A stretch of DNA of 64,000 nt from CAVPJW01 sp963705525 (GCA_963705525.1 CAVPJW010000004.1:1302001-1366000); one strand, 5' to 3'. Counted from the stretch's first letter, positions 54,137 through 63,447 are shown. Translations and numbers: made by a program. The notes: generated from the sequence alone by a model not told the origin.

Positions 54137-54604
54137 CTATCCGGTCAACCGCTCGATGAGCTCGCGCGTGGAATGCGCTTTGGGATCCCCGACGATGGCG
54201 ATGCGTCCGCCGTAGGCGCGGATCACGTCGCGTTCGGGAACGGTGTCAACGGTGTAATCGGTGCCTTTGCAGTGCACGTCGGGGCGAAGCCGTTCGAGGA
54301 GCTCGGTGACCGTGCGCCCCGAGAAGATCGTGACGTAGTCCACCATCCTCAGGGCGGCGACGACCTCGGCACGATCCTCGGCCGACATCATCGGCCGGCC
54401 CGCTCCCTTCAGCACCGCCACCGACTCATCGTCATTGATGGCTACGACCAGGCGATCGGCCTCAGCCTTCGCGCCCTCGAGATACCGGACGTGGCCGACG
54501 TGCAGGATGTCGAAGCACCCGTTCGCGAGCGCGATGGTCCGGCCGGAGCGACGATCGGAACCCATGCGCGTCACGAGTTCAGACAAAGACAAAATTGGAG
54601 CCAT
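54137..54604 (-). CDS. hldE: D-glycero-beta-D-manno-heptose 1-phosphate adenylyltransferase (HldE C-domain type)
   Basis: A 155-residue nucleotidyltransferase. NGCFDILHVGHVRYLEGAKA carries the HxGH motif; VHCKGTDYTVDTVPE and the later ISTREL-like end (HSTRELIERL) match RfaE domain II. It makes ADP-D-glycero-heptose from the 1-phosphate. In E. coli this domain is fused to the kinase; here the kinase is a separate gene 126 bases upstream, separated by heptamer repeats. Confidence 0.94.
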   Translation of the reverse strand: MAPILSLSELVTRMGSDRRSGRTIALANGCFDILHVGHVRYLEGAKAEADRLVVAINDDESVAVLKGAGRPMMSAEDRAEVVAALRMVDYVTIFSGRTVTELLERLRPDVHCKGTDYTVDTVPERDVIRAYGGRIAIVGDPKAHSTRELIERLTG

Positions 54605-54612
54605 GCGAAAGT

Positions 54613-54647
54613 AGTTCTTGGTTCTTAGTTCTTGGTCCTTAGTTCTG
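54613..54647. repeat. Heptanucleotide array (RGTTCTT) inside the LPS operon
   Basis: AGTTCTT, GGTTCTT, AGTTCTT, GGTCCTT, AGTTCTG in exact 7-base register, in the gap between the two hldE genes. Confidence 0.72.
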
Positions 54648-54649
54648 CT

Positions 54650-54705
54650 GAAGCCTGATGCCTGCAGCCTGCAGCCCGAAGCCTGCAGCCCGAAGCCTGG
54701 AGCCT
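54650..54705. repeat. Second heptanucleotide array (GMAGCCT type)
   Basis: Eight units: GAAGCCT, GATGCCT, GCAGCCT, GCAGCCC, GAAGCCT, GCAGCCC, GAAGCCT, GGAGCCT. Same period as the RGTTCTT array two bases away but a different sequence. Confidence 0.72.
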
Positions 54706-54730
54706 GCTTCCGCCCTGCGCCTACAAGTCC

Positions 54731-55822
54731 TTATCCCCCTGCGCCCACTGTCCCCGCGTGATCCGACGTCACGGCGTCGCGAAGCTCGTCGGCGGTGATG
54801 GTCGCCGTGCCGCGTTTCATCACGACGAGTCCGCCGGCGTAGTTGGCGAGTCGAGCGGCTTCGTAGAACGAGCCGCCGGCCGACAACGCGAGCGCCATCG
54901 TGGCGATGACCGTGTCGCCGGCGCCGGTGACGTCGGTCACTTCGTCCGATCCCCAGATCGGAATGTGGACCGTCCGCCGATCCGGCTCGAAGAGCGCCAT
55001 GCCCCGACTCCCGCGCGTCACCAGCACCGCCCGCGACGAGGTCCGGCGCAGCATCGTGCGGCCGGCGCGCTCGAGCACCGAGCGATCGTCGCCGATGCGG
55101 ACCCCGAGCAGCTGTTCGACCTCCGATTCGTTCGGGGTGCAGGCGGTGACGCCGCGGTACTTGAGCAGGGCGTATCGCGAGTCGAGGAGCAAGGGGACCG
55201 CATTGCGCCTCGTGCGAGACGTGAGTTGCGCCCGGATGCGCCTGACGAGCGCCGGTGTCACGACGCCCGAGCCGTAGTCCGAAACGAGGACGCCGTCGCA
55301 GGTCGCGAGCGCGCGATCGACATTCCGCATCAGTTCTTTGAGCGTCCGCTCATCGGGCGTAAATCGGGCGATCCGATCGACGCGGACAATCTGCTGTTTG
55401 GCCGAGTGCACGCCGCCCGCGAGAATCCGCGTCTTCACGGGGATCTCGTAGCCGCGAGGTCGAACGAGCCCCGACGCGTCGACGCCCGCGTTGAGACGTT
55501 TCACCATCCTGCGGCTCGCGCCGTCCTTCTCCGAGCGCGGATCGCCGGCGAGACCGATGAGCGAGACCTCAGCGCCAAGGGCCGCGGCGTTGTTGGCGGC
55601 GTTCCCCGCGCCGCCCGGCAGTGTCTCCGTCGCGTCGTGCTCGAGGATCAGGACCGGCGCCTCGCGCGAGATCCTCGCGATTTTCCCGAACACGAACTCG
55701 TCGGCCACGATATCGCCGATGACGAGCAGACGTCGCGAGTTGAAGCGATCGACGAGCGAGAGCAGCCGCGCTTCGCGTTCGCTCTCGCCGGGCAGCGGGT
55801 GGACCGAGCGTGGAATGGTCAT
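54731..55822 (-). CDS. hldE: D-glycero-beta-D-manno-heptose-7-phosphate kinase (HldE N-domain type)
   Basis: A 363-residue PfkB-family kinase. RLLVIGDIVADEFVFGKIARIS, LPGGAGNAANNAAALG and DVTGAGDTVIATM (catalytic D in GAGD) match RfaE domain I. It phosphorylates heptose 7-phosphate at C1. It starts seven bases after the gmhB stop. Confidence 0.94.
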   Translation of the reverse strand: MTIPRSVHPLPGESEREARLLSLVDRFNSRRLLVIGDIVADEFVFGKIARISREAPVLILEHDATETLPGGAGNAANNAAALGAEVSLIGLAGDPRSEKDGASRRMVKRLNAGVDASGLVRPRGYEIPVKTRILAGGVHSAKQQIVRVDRIARFTPDERTLKELMRNVDRALATCDGVLVSDYGSGVVTPALVRRIRAQLTSRTRRNAVPLLLDSRYALLKYRGVTACTPNESEVEQLLGVRIGDDRSVLERAGRTMLRRTSSRAVLVTRGSRGMALFEPDRRTVHIPIWGSDEVTDVTGAGDTVIATMALALSAGGSFYEAARLANYAGGLVVMKRGTATITADELRDAVTSDHAGTVGAGG

Positions 55823-55829
55823 CGTCCTG

Positions 55830-56444
55830 TCATCGAGCCGGCGGACTGTCGTTCCCGCGCTGAAGAATCCACGCCACGGCCGCCATCAGGTTGGCCACGA
55901 CCGCGGCCGCATCGGCGTTCGCCGCGCGCCGTTCGAGATCCTGGCGGCCGTAGCCAGTGCTCACGAGAATTCCGGGAGCGCCGGCCGCCCTGGCCAGATC
56001 GATGTCCAGCCATCGATCGCCGATGACGAACGACCGCGCCAGGTCTAGCCCGAGCTCGTGCTCGGCCTGCCTCAACATACCCGGTTTCGGCTTGCGGCAA
56101 TCGCACACCTGGCGATAGGCCGCGACAGTCCCGTCCGGATGATGGGGACAGTAATAGTAGCGATCGATTCTCGCCCCGCCCGCGACGAAGTGGCGATCGA
56201 GGTGCTCGTGCGTGCGACGCACGAACTCCTCATCGAAGAATCCCCGCGCGATGCCGGCCTGATTCGTCACGACGACCACAGCGAACCCGGCGCGGTTCAG
56301 CAGACGAATGGCATCGACGGACCACGGAAACACCACGATGCGATCCAGCCGATCCAGATAGCCGACTTCCTCGATCAGCGTGCCATCGCGATCGACGAAG
56401 ACGGCCGGGCGTTTCTCAGGCAATGGGTCGTGGCTCCCGTCCAC
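55830..56444 (-). CDS. gmhB: D,D-heptose 1,7-bisphosphate phosphatase GmhB
   Basis: A 204-residue HAD-family phosphatase. DRDGTLIEEVGYL carries the nucleophilic DxD, TNQAGIARG the second motif, and CPHHPDG with CDCRKPKPGM the structural zinc ligands. It removes the C7 phosphate in ADP-heptose synthesis. The GTG at 56444 overlaps the waaF stop by 29 bases. Confidence 0.94.
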   Translation of the reverse strand: MDGSHDPLPEKRPAVFVDRDGTLIEEVGYLDRLDRIVVFPWSVDAIRLLNRAGFAVVVVTNQAGIARGFFDEEFVRRTHEHLDRHFVAGGARIDRYYYCPHHPDGTVAAYRQVCDCRKPKPGMLRQAEHELGLDLARSFVIGDRWLDIDLARAAGAPGILVSTGYGRQDLERRAANADAAAVVANLMAAVAWILQRGNDSPPAR

Positions 56445-57498
56445 GCGCGATCTGCGCGATCACCGCTCCGGAGACCGCGGCCGGGCTGATGGACGTCATG
56501 CAGCGATGGTCGATGGGGCACTCGCGGAGCATGCAGGGCCGGCACCAGACCCAGCTTGTCAGCACCTGACGCGGGCTGGTCGAATCGACCCAGTCAACCG
56601 GCCCCGTTTCGCGTTCGTTCGTCGGCCCGAAGATCGCCGTGACCGGCACGCCCAGGGCCGTCGCCAGGTGCATCGCTCCCGAATCGTTCGACACGAGCGC
56701 GGCCGATCGGGTGAGGATGCCCATCAATTCCCCAAGGTCTGTGGCGCCGATCAGGTTGTGCACCCGGACGGCCGATCGGTCGGACAGCCAGCCCGACAGA
56801 TCTTCGCCGCCTTCCCGGTCGCCACGGCTTCCGACCAGCAGACACCACGCGCCGGCGTCGATGGCCAGTCGATCGATCACGTCGGCAAACGCCCGAGGGC
56901 GCCAGCGTTTCGCATGACCATACGCGGCTCCCGGAGCGAGCGCGACGATCGTGTCCTCCGGTCCGATTCCTCGATCCCCGAGCAGCCGATCCGCGCGCGC
57001 CTGGTCGGCCGGTCGCACGGAAAGGCCTGGCCGGATCGGACCGTTCGGCATGCCGAGCGCGTTCACGAGCGCCTGATAGTACGCCGCCTGGTGTCGCGAG
57101 CCGGCTGGTCGCGCGATGGCTCGCGTCAAGAACCGCGAGCGTCCGTCGCCGGCATATCCCCATCGTTCCGGAATGCGGGCACGGTGAACGATCCACGCCG
57201 ACGCAAATGAATTGGGGAGCAGCAGCGCCGCATCGAACTGTCCCTGCGCTAATACGTGAGCGTCACCGCCGGACGCCGCCAACCCGCGAATTCCCGCTCT
57301 GTTCCCAAGCGGGATGACCTCGTCCACCGACGCGGCCGCACGGAACACGTCCGCGAGCGGCTTCCGCGCCGCCGTCGTGATGCGCGCGTTCGGAAAATGG
57401 CGGCGCACATCGGCCATCGCCGGGAGCGCCATCACCGCGTCGCCAAGCCAGTTGGGCGCGAGGATGACGATGCGATGCGGAGCGGAGTCGGTCTTCAA
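56416..57498 (-). CDS. waaF: ADP-heptose:LPS heptosyltransferase II
   Basis: A 360-residue GT9 enzyme. ILAPNWLGDAVMALPAM, ALAPGAAYGHAKRWRP and SNDSGAMHLATALGVPVTAIFGPT are WaaF signatures; TLxCRPC-like SWVWCRPCMLRECPIDH is the usual cysteine motif near the end. It adds the second heptose to the core. The start is a TTG at 57498, three bases after the lpxL stop, as no ATG or GTG lies near. Confidence 0.92.
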   Translation of the reverse strand: MKTDSAPHRIVILAPNWLGDAVMALPAMADVRRHFPNARITTAARKPLADVFRAAASVDEVIPLGNRAGIRGLAASGGDAHVLAQGQFDAALLLPNSFASAWIVHRARIPERWGYAGDGRSRFLTRAIARPAGSRHQAAYYQALVNALGMPNGPIRPGLSVRPADQARADRLLGDRGIGPEDTIVALAPGAAYGHAKRWRPRAFADVIDRLAIDAGAWCLLVGSRGDREGGEDLSGWLSDRSAVRVHNLIGATDLGELMGILTRSAALVSNDSGAMHLATALGVPVTAIFGPTNERETGPVDWVDSTSPRQVLTSWVWCRPCMLRECPIDHRCMTSISPAAVSGAVIAQIARGREPRPIA

Positions 57499-57501
57499 GG
57501 C

Positions 57502-58443
57502 TCAGGCGTCGGCCTCGAGATCCTGGCTCGTGTGCGCCAGGGTAGGTGTATTCGCAAGGGCCGCCTGCTCGATCTTCCAGCGGCGATGGACCCAGAGCCA
57601 GAGGTGCGGATGGCGCCGCACGTACATCTCGAGCACGTCGGTGCAGCGCTGCGTGAACTCCCGCACGCGATCCGCGGCATCGGCGGCAGGTGGCTCGACA
57701 GGGTGCTCGCAGATGATCCGATATCCTCGACCCTTCGCAGGCAGGGCGAACATCGGCACCACAGGAGCCCCTGTCCTGAGGGCAATGGCGGCAAGCGCCG
57801 ACGTCGTCGCTGCAGGACGCCCGAAGAAGTCCACGACGACGGCATCCGGCCCGTGCAGATGCTGATCGATCAGCAGGCCGACTGCGTGGCCATCGTTGAT
57901 TGTCCTGAGGATCCTGCGGATGGCGCCACGCTTGTAGATCAACCTGTTTCCGGTGCTGCACCGGACGCGCTCCAGGAGCGCATTGAGGTCCGGGTTGTCG
58001 AGAGGCCTGACGACCACTTCTATCGGCTCGAGCCGGACGGCAAGAGCGACGGGGATGACTTCCCAGCAGCCGAAGTGCCCGGTAAAGAGCAGCACACCCC
58101 TCCCCTGCGCGAACGCGTGACGGACGCGTTCTTCGCCTTCGAACTCGACCAGTCCGACCATTCGATCCGGTGGGATCGTGCTGAGCTTCAGCAGGTCGAG
58201 CAGGGCAAAACCGAAGTGCGCGAACACGCCGCGCGCGATCGCACGCCGCTCTCGAGGTGTGCGCGTCGGAAACGCGGCGGCCAGATTTCGAAGCGCGATG
58301 TTCCGATGCCTCCGATCGAAGGCGTACGCGATGCGGCCGAGAGACGAGCCAATGGCGCGCGCGACGGACCACGGCAGCCACGCCACAATGGCCCTGACCG
58401 ACCTCACCAGGAGGTACTCCATCCGGTGCTTGGCGCTCGCCAT
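57502..58443 (-). CDS. lpxL: Lipid A biosynthesis lauroyl acyltransferase (LpxL/HtrB family)
   Basis: A 313-residue inner-membrane acyltransferase. The catalytic H-x4-E is in FTGHFGCWE. KRGAIRRIL, IDQHLHGPDAVVVDFFG and a C-terminal RRHPHLWLWVHRRWK (typical PQYLW-like end) complete the family pattern. The ATG overlaps the lpxK stop by one base (TGATG). It adds a secondary acyl chain to Kdo-lipid A. Confidence 0.92.
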   Translation of the reverse strand: MASAKHRMEYLLVRSVRAIVAWLPWSVARAIGSSLGRIAYAFDRRHRNIALRNLAAAFPTRTPRERRAIARGVFAHFGFALLDLLKLSTIPPDRMVGLVEFEGEERVRHAFAQGRGVLLFTGHFGCWEVIPVALAVRLEPIEVVVRPLDNPDLNALLERVRCSTGNRLIYKRGAIRRILRTINDGHAVGLLIDQHLHGPDAVVVDFFGRPAATTSALAAIALRTGAPVVPMFALPAKGRGYRIICEHPVEPPAADAADRVREFTQRCTDVLEMYVRRHPHLWLWVHRRWKIEQAALANTPTLAHTSQDLEADA

Positions 58444-59450
58444 CAGGCGGACCGCTCCTGACGCGCGCGCCGCGCCTCGGTCATCCGATCGACGAGCCAC
58501 GCGCGAAACTGATCGGCAGGCGTCACGATATAGGCAATCGGCATCCACGCGATCGGCATGTCCAGCGGCCGGTACGGCAGCAGGCGCACCATGTCTTTCT
58601 CGGTGGTGACCACCAGATCGGCGCGCGTGTCCCGAAGCACCTGCCGCATCTGATCGACGTCCCGCCGCGTAAAGCGATGATGATCCGGGAATCGAAGGGC
58701 GCGCGCAAGGACGTGGCCCGCCGCTTCGATGCTTCCGAAAAACCTGTCGGGATTCGCGATGCCCGCGGCCGCCACCACACGCAGGCCCGATGCCGACACC
58801 GAGCGATTGCTATCGCCGATCAACCGGGGACGGCCGATCTCCATACTGGTCTCAAAGACGCGTGTCAGCGGAAGCCGGGAGCGCACATCCTTTTTGCCTG
58901 AAATCTCGGGCGCCAGAATCGCCGCGTCGGCATCGGCCAGCGCGTCGAGCGGTTCACGACGGAGGCGCTGCACCTCGGTGTCCAGATCCGCGGCGGTCAC
59001 CATGACGCAGTCCGCATCCCGCGCCAGCCTCACGTGCTGAAACCCATCGTCCAGGACGTGCACCGTGCAGTCGAGATGCTCCTCGGCCAGACGGCCCGCC
59101 AGGAATCGATCGGGAGAGACGAGGACGGCGGCGAGCGGCAGCCGACGTGCCAGCATCAATGGCTCGTCGCCGGCCCGATCGAGATCCGCACGCATGCCGC
59201 CGGCGTCGCGCACGACGACGACGCCATCGCTGGCGACGCGCCGCGCGTAGCCCCGGCTGAGCACTGAGGGCCGCTCACCGAGATCGAGCAGCGTGGCGAC
59301 GACATGCGCGACGGTCGGAGTCTTGCCGCTGCCGCCCATACCGAGGTTGCCGATGCTGATCACCGGCCGATCGAGCCGGCGCCCGAGCTCGGGATGGATC
59401 CGTGAGCGGATTCGCCTGGCTCGCACGAGGCGATCGAAGGGCGCGATCAT
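58443..59450 (-). CDS. lpxK: Tetraacyldisaccharide 4'-kinase
   Basis: A 335-residue kinase. The P-loop is GNLGMGGSGKTPTVAHVVA (residues ~34-52). SRGYARRV, DDGFQHVRLARD and TTEKDMVRL are characteristic. It phosphorylates the lipid A disaccharide precursor. The ATG at 59450 is chosen. A GTG at 59534 would overlap kdtA and add 28 very basic residues. Confidence 0.93.
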   Translation of the reverse strand: MIAPFDRLVRARRIRSRIHPELGRRLDRPVISIGNLGMGGSGKTPTVAHVVATLLDLGERPSVLSRGYARRVASDGVVVVRDAGGMRADLDRAGDEPLMLARRLPLAAVLVSPDRFLAGRLAEEHLDCTVHVLDDGFQHVRLARDADCVMVTAADLDTEVQRLRREPLDALADADAAILAPEISGKKDVRSRLPLTRVFETSMEIGRPRLIGDSNRSVSASGLRVVAAAGIANPDRFFGSIEAAGHVLARALRFPDHHRFTRRDVDQMRQVLRDTRADLVVTTEKDMVRLLPYRPLDMPIAWMPIAYIVTPADQFRAWLVDRMTEARRARQERSA

Positions 59451-59520
59451 CGGTCGTGGGATCCCGTTTCGCCGACGCCGCAGCGGTCGCTGACGAATCG
59501 GCAGGGGCTCACAGTCGCGT

Positions 59521-60849
59521 TCAATGCACCACACGGAACGGCCGGACGACGCCCGAGCGTCCCGATCCGCCTGGCGGCAGGACCTGGGCGATCACGTCCA
59601 GTGTCTTGTCGCGGGCGCCGTGGTTTGCCTCGACGAGCGCGCGTGCGGCCGCGCCCAGCCCCGCCCGTCGAGCGGGATCGCTCAAGAGCGCCGTGAGCAC
59701 CGCCTCGAGATCCCGATCGGACGCGACCTGCACCGCGGCGCCGCTCGCGAGAAACGACTCGGCAATCTCGGCGAAGTTGTGCATGTAGGGACCGAAGACG
59801 ATGGGCTTGCCGAAGACCGCCGGTTCGATGATGTTGTGGCCGCCGGTCTCGACCAGGCTTCCGCCGACGAAGACCACGGTCGCCACCTGATAGAGCTGCG
59901 CGAGCTCGCCGATCGTGTCGAGCACGACCACCTCGGCGCGCGGTTCGGAGTCGACGGGGAGCTCGCTCCGGCGCGCCGTGAGAAAGCCCTTCTCATTCGA
60001 CAGCGCCTCGACCTCGGCGAAGCGCTCGGGATGGCGCGGAGCCAGGATCAGGAGCGGGTTGTTCAAGGCGCGGCTGATGCGCGTGTAAGCGTCGAGCACG
60101 GCGCGCTCCTCCCCGCGCATCGTGCTGCCGGCAACGATGACGGGCCGGCCCTGCGCGATGTGGAAGTAGCGCAGCACGCGATCGCGTCGCCGGACGGCCG
60201 GCCTATCGAATGCTTCGAACTTGAGGCTCCCTGTGACGGTGACGTGAGACGGATCGGCGCCGAGGCCGATCAGCCGCCGTGCGGCGTCTTCGCTCTGCAC
60301 GCAAAACCGATCGATGTCGTGCAGCACGTGGCGGAAGAACGGCCGGACGAGCCGGTAGCGCGAGTGGGATCGGGCGGATACCCGCCCGCTCACGAGCACG
60401 GTGCCAACGCCGCGCGCCTTGCAGGCGCGGAGCACGTTGGGCCAAATCTCGGTCTCGACCATGATGAAGAGACGCGGCTTCACGAGGTCGAGCGTGCGGC
60501 GCACGATGAATGCCCAGTCGAAGGGAAAATAGAACACCGCATCCACCGCGCGGATCTGCCGCCGGGCCAGCTGCTGGCCGGCCAGTGTCGTCGTCGAGAG
60601 GAAGATGCGGAGCGACGGATATCGCTCCTTCAATTCCGCGAGCAAGGCTCGCCCGGTGAGGACTTCGCCGACCGACACCGCATGAATCCAGATGGATTCA
60701 TCGCCGTCGAGGTTGAACGTCACCGGCAGGTAGCCCATCCGCTGTCCGATGCTGCCGAGGTATTTCTTGTAGCGGAGCGCCTGGTACAGGAGGTACGGCG
60801 AGGCCAGCAGCAGGAAGACGAGCGTCAGAGCGCTATAGATCCAGTACAT
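59521..60849 (-). CDS. waaA: Kdo transferase KdtA/WaaA
   Basis: A 442-residue glycosyltransferase with one N-terminal membrane anchor (IYSALTLVFLLLASPYLLY). SIWIHAVSVGEVLTG, MVETEIWPN, SGRVSARSHSRY and VGGSLVETGGHNIIEPA match WaaA. It transfers Kdo to lipid IVA. It is the first gene of the LPS operon, divergent from gapA. Confidence 0.95.
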   Translation of the reverse strand: MYWIYSALTLVFLLLASPYLLYQALRYKKYLGSIGQRMGYLPVTFNLDGDESIWIHAVSVGEVLTGRALLAELKERYPSLRIFLSTTTLAGQQLARRQIRAVDAVFYFPFDWAFIVRRTLDLVKPRLFIMVETEIWPNVLRACKARGVGTVLVSGRVSARSHSRYRLVRPFFRHVLHDIDRFCVQSEDAARRLIGLGADPSHVTVTGSLKFEAFDRPAVRRRDRVLRYFHIAQGRPVIVAGSTMRGEERAVLDAYTRISRALNNPLLILAPRHPERFAEVEALSNEKGFLTARRSELPVDSEPRAEVVVLDTIGELAQLYQVATVVFVGGSLVETGGHNIIEPAVFGKPIVFGPYMHNFAEIAESFLASGAAVQVASDRDLEAVLTALLSDPARRAGLGAAARALVEANHGARDKTLDVIAQVLPPGGSGRSGVVRPFRVVH

Positions 60850-61001
60850 AAGCCGTGGAAGTGACCGATCTCGTCCGCGCGCTGCGAGTGGTTCGCCAGT
60901 GGTAGACGCCAGGTGCTGGCGCCGCGATTGGCATCAGTCAGGTCTGATTCGGGAAGGTCAACGCGACAATCGGCGGTCGAAAGGCAGTATAAGTCGGTCG
61001 T

Positions 61002-61030
61002 TTGACCCTCTGCAAGTCGTTCATTAGAAT
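61002..61030 (+). promoter_or_regulatory. Sigma-70 promoter of gapA
   Basis: TTGACC at 61002-61007 and TAGAAT at 61025-61030 with the optimal 17-base spacer. The gapA ATG is 23 bases downstream after GGAGGAG. This is the best promoter in the window. Confidence 0.68.
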
Positions 61031-61052
61031 GAAGTGTTCTACGGAGGAGCGA

Positions 61053-62061
61053 ATGGCAATCAGGGTTGGCATCAACGGATTTGGCCGCATCGGCCGCAAC
61101 ATCATGAGGGCCGCGCTCGGCCACGACGATGTCGATTTCGTCGCCGTCAACGACCTGACCAGCGCCGCCACGCTGGCCCACCTGCTCAAGTACGACTCCG
61201 TGCTGGGCAACCTGCACGCCACAGTCAAGGCGGGCGAATCGAGCATCTCGGTGGACGGTGACGAGTTCAAGGTGCTGTCCGTCAAGGATCCGGCTCAGCT
61301 TCCCTGGAAAGACCTCGGCGTCGATGTCGTGTTCGAATCGACGGGCCTCTTCACCAATCGCGAGGCCGCCGCAAAGCATCTGGCGGCCGGCGCGAAGAAG
61401 GTGATCATCACGGCGCCGGCCAAGGGACCGGACGTCACGGTCGTGCTGGGCGTCAACGCCGACAAGTACGACCCGGCCAATCACCACATCATCTCGAACG
61501 CCTCGTGCACCACCAACTGCCTCGCGCCGCTCGCCAAGGTCCTGCACGAGAGCTTCGGCATCCGGAAAGGATGGATGACGACCGTCCATTCCTATACGAA
61601 CGATCAGATGCTGCTCGATCTCCCGCACAAGGATCTCCGCCGGGCTCGCGCCGCCGCCCTGTCGATTATCCCGACGACAACCGGCGCCGCAGCCGCGGTC
61701 GGGGAGGTGTTGCCGCGAGCTCAAGGGCCGTCTCGACGGCATCTCCATGCGCGTGCCGACGCCGAATGTCTCGACGGTCGATCTCGTCGCGGTCCTGGAC
61801 AAGAAGACCTCGGCCGACGAGGTCAACGCCGCTCTGCGCGCGGCGGCGAACGGTCCCCTCAAGGGCATCCTCCAGTATTCGGAAGACGAGCTCGTCTCGA
61901 TCGACTTCAAGGGCAATCCGCACTCGTCGATCGTGGACGCGCCCTACACGAAGGTCATGGAGGGTGACTTCCTGAAGTGCGTGTCGTGGTACGACAACGA
62001 GTGGGGCTATTCGAACCGCTGCGTGGATCTGCTGAAGCTGGTGGCAAAGGCGGGGTATTAA
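61053..62061 (+). CDS. gapA: Glyceraldehyde-3-phosphate dehydrogenase, one frameshift
   Basis: About 336 residues. VGINGFGRIGRN (NAD site) and SNASCTTNCLAPLAKVL (catalytic C152) are intact. After VGEVLP (~61712) the frame changes; ELKGRLDGISMRVPTPNVS and SWYDNEWGYSNRCVDLL continue in the next frame to 62061. Removing one C from TTGCCGCGAGCTC restores GEVLPELKG, so a +1 insertion explains it. An essential glycolytic gene is unlikely to be truly broken. It forms the gapA-pgk-tpiA operon. Confidence 0.95.
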
Positions 62062-62110
62062 GTAGTTCTTGGTTCTTGGTTCTTAGTTCTTAGTTCTTGG
62101 TTCTCAGTTC
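62062..62110. repeat. Heptanucleotide array (RGTTCTT), seven units, gapA-pgk gap
   Basis: AGTTCTT, GGTTCTT, GGTTCTT, AGTTCTT, AGTTCTT, GGTTCTC, AGTTCTC, beginning at the base after the gapA stop. It is the longest and cleanest of the arrays. Confidence 0.8.
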
Positions 62111-62164
62111 TCGGAGCCGATCCCACATGTTGCTTACGGATAACTGAAGACCGAGAACTGATAA
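62097..62164. repeat. Inverted repeat formed by facing heptamer arrays
   Basis: The left arm GGTTCTCAGTTCTCGG (62097-62112) pairs with CCGAGAACTGATAACT (62149-62164) at 14 of 16 positions. The right arm is itself part of four 7-base units (GATAACT, GAAGACC, GAGAACT, GATAACT). A stem with a ~36-base loop could form in RNA just before the pgk start. Confidence 0.55.
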
Positions 62165-62171
62165 CTACTCC

Positions 62172-63371
62172 ATGCCCAAGTACTCCATCCGCGACCTCGA
62201 TCTCACGAACCGTCGCGTGTTCATCCGGGTCGATTTCAACGTTCCGCTCAAGAACGGCACCATCACAGACGACACGCGGATCCGCGCGTCGATTCCGACG
62301 ATTCGATACGCGCTCGAGCACAACGCCTCAGTGGTTCTGGCCTCTCACCTCGGCCGGCCCAAAGGCAAACCGGACCCGGCATTCAGCCTCAATCCCGTCG
62401 TCAAGCGTCTGTCCGAGCTCCTCTCAACTCCGGTCGAGTTCGCCACGGACTGCGTCGGTGAGGCCGCGGAACAGGCCATCGCACGCGCGAAGGCGGCCGG
62501 CACGCCGACGGTGGTTTTGCTCGAAAACCTGCGGTTCCACGCCGAGGAAGAGCAGAACGACCCGGCGTTCGCCGCACAGCTGGCTGCGCTCGCCGATGTC
62601 TACGTCAACGACGCGTTCGGCGCCGCACATCGCGCGCACGCCTCGGTCGCCGGCATCGTCACGCTCGTGAAGCAGGCGGGCGCGGGGCTCCTGCTCGAGA
62701 AAGAGCTGCAGTACCTCGGTCACGTCCTCGAATCGCCCGAGCGCCCGTTCATCGCGGTGCTCGGCGGCGCGAAGGTGTCCGACAAGATCGAGGTGATTCA
62801 GAATCTGCTGAGCAAGGTGGACCGGCTGCTGATCGGCGGGGCCATGGCCTACACGTTCTTCAAGGCCGCCGGATGGCCGATCGGAAAATCGCTCGTCGAG
62901 GACGACCGCCTCGCCGCGGCGAATGCCATTCGAGAACAGGCAAAGCTGAAGAACATCGATTTGCAGCTGCCGGTCGACCACATCGTGGTCGACAAGATCA
63001 ACTCGGAAGCCAGGGGCGAGACCCTCGAGACATCGGATCCGGCGATCGGCGACCGCATGGGCGTCGATATCGGGCCGGAAACCATTGCACGCTACGCGGT
63101 GCTCCTGTCAGATGCGCGCACCGTCGTCTGGAACGGACCGATGGGCGTTTTCGAGGTCGATCCGTTCGGAAGAGGGACGATGGCCATCGCGAGGGCGGTG
63201 GCGGCTGTGCACGGGACGACGATCGTCGGTGGCGGCGATTCGATTGCCGCGATAAGGAAGGGCGGCGTCGCCGACCGGATGAGCCACATCTCAACGGGCG
63301 GCGGTGCGTCCCTGGAGTTTCTCGGCGGCCGAAAACTGCCCGGCGTCGAGGCGTTGCCGGACAAACCCTGA
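62172..63371 (+). CDS. pgk: Phosphoglycerate kinase
   Basis: A 399-residue kinase. RVFIRVDFNVPLKNGTITDD, SHLGRPKGKPDPAFSL, AVLGGAKVSDKIEVIQNLL, WNGPMGVFE and GGGDSIAAIRKGG are the substrate- and nucleotide-binding motifs. It makes ATP from 1,3-bisphosphoglycerate. The ATG lies eight bases after the facing repeat. Confidence 0.97.
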   Translation: MPKYSIRDLDLTNRRVFIRVDFNVPLKNGTITDDTRIRASIPTIRYALEHNASVVLASHLGRPKGKPDPAFSLNPVVKRLSELLSTPVEFATDCVGEAAEQAIARAKAAGTPTVVLLENLRFHAEEEQNDPAFAAQLAALADVYVNDAFGAAHRAHASVAGIVTLVKQAGAGLLLEKELQYLGHVLESPERPFIAVLGGAKVSDKIEVIQNLLSKVDRLLIGGAMAYTFFKAAGWPIGKSLVEDDRLAAANAIREQAKLKNIDLQLPVDHIVVDKINSEARGETLETSDPAIGDRMGVDIGPETIARYAVLLSDARTVVWNGPMGVFEVDPFGRGTMAIARAVAAVHGTTIVGGGDSIAAIRKGGVADRMSHISTGGGASLEFLGGRKLPGVEALPDKP

Positions 63372-63447
63372 CCGCGCTGTTGCCGGCGTGGCGATCCAGA
63401 GAATTCTGGCGTTCGACGCAGAGTAGTGTCAGGATCGAATAGAGACC

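Noticed and set aside
54613..54705. CRISPR array
   Set aside because: Units are 7 bases long without spacers; no cas genes occur in the window.
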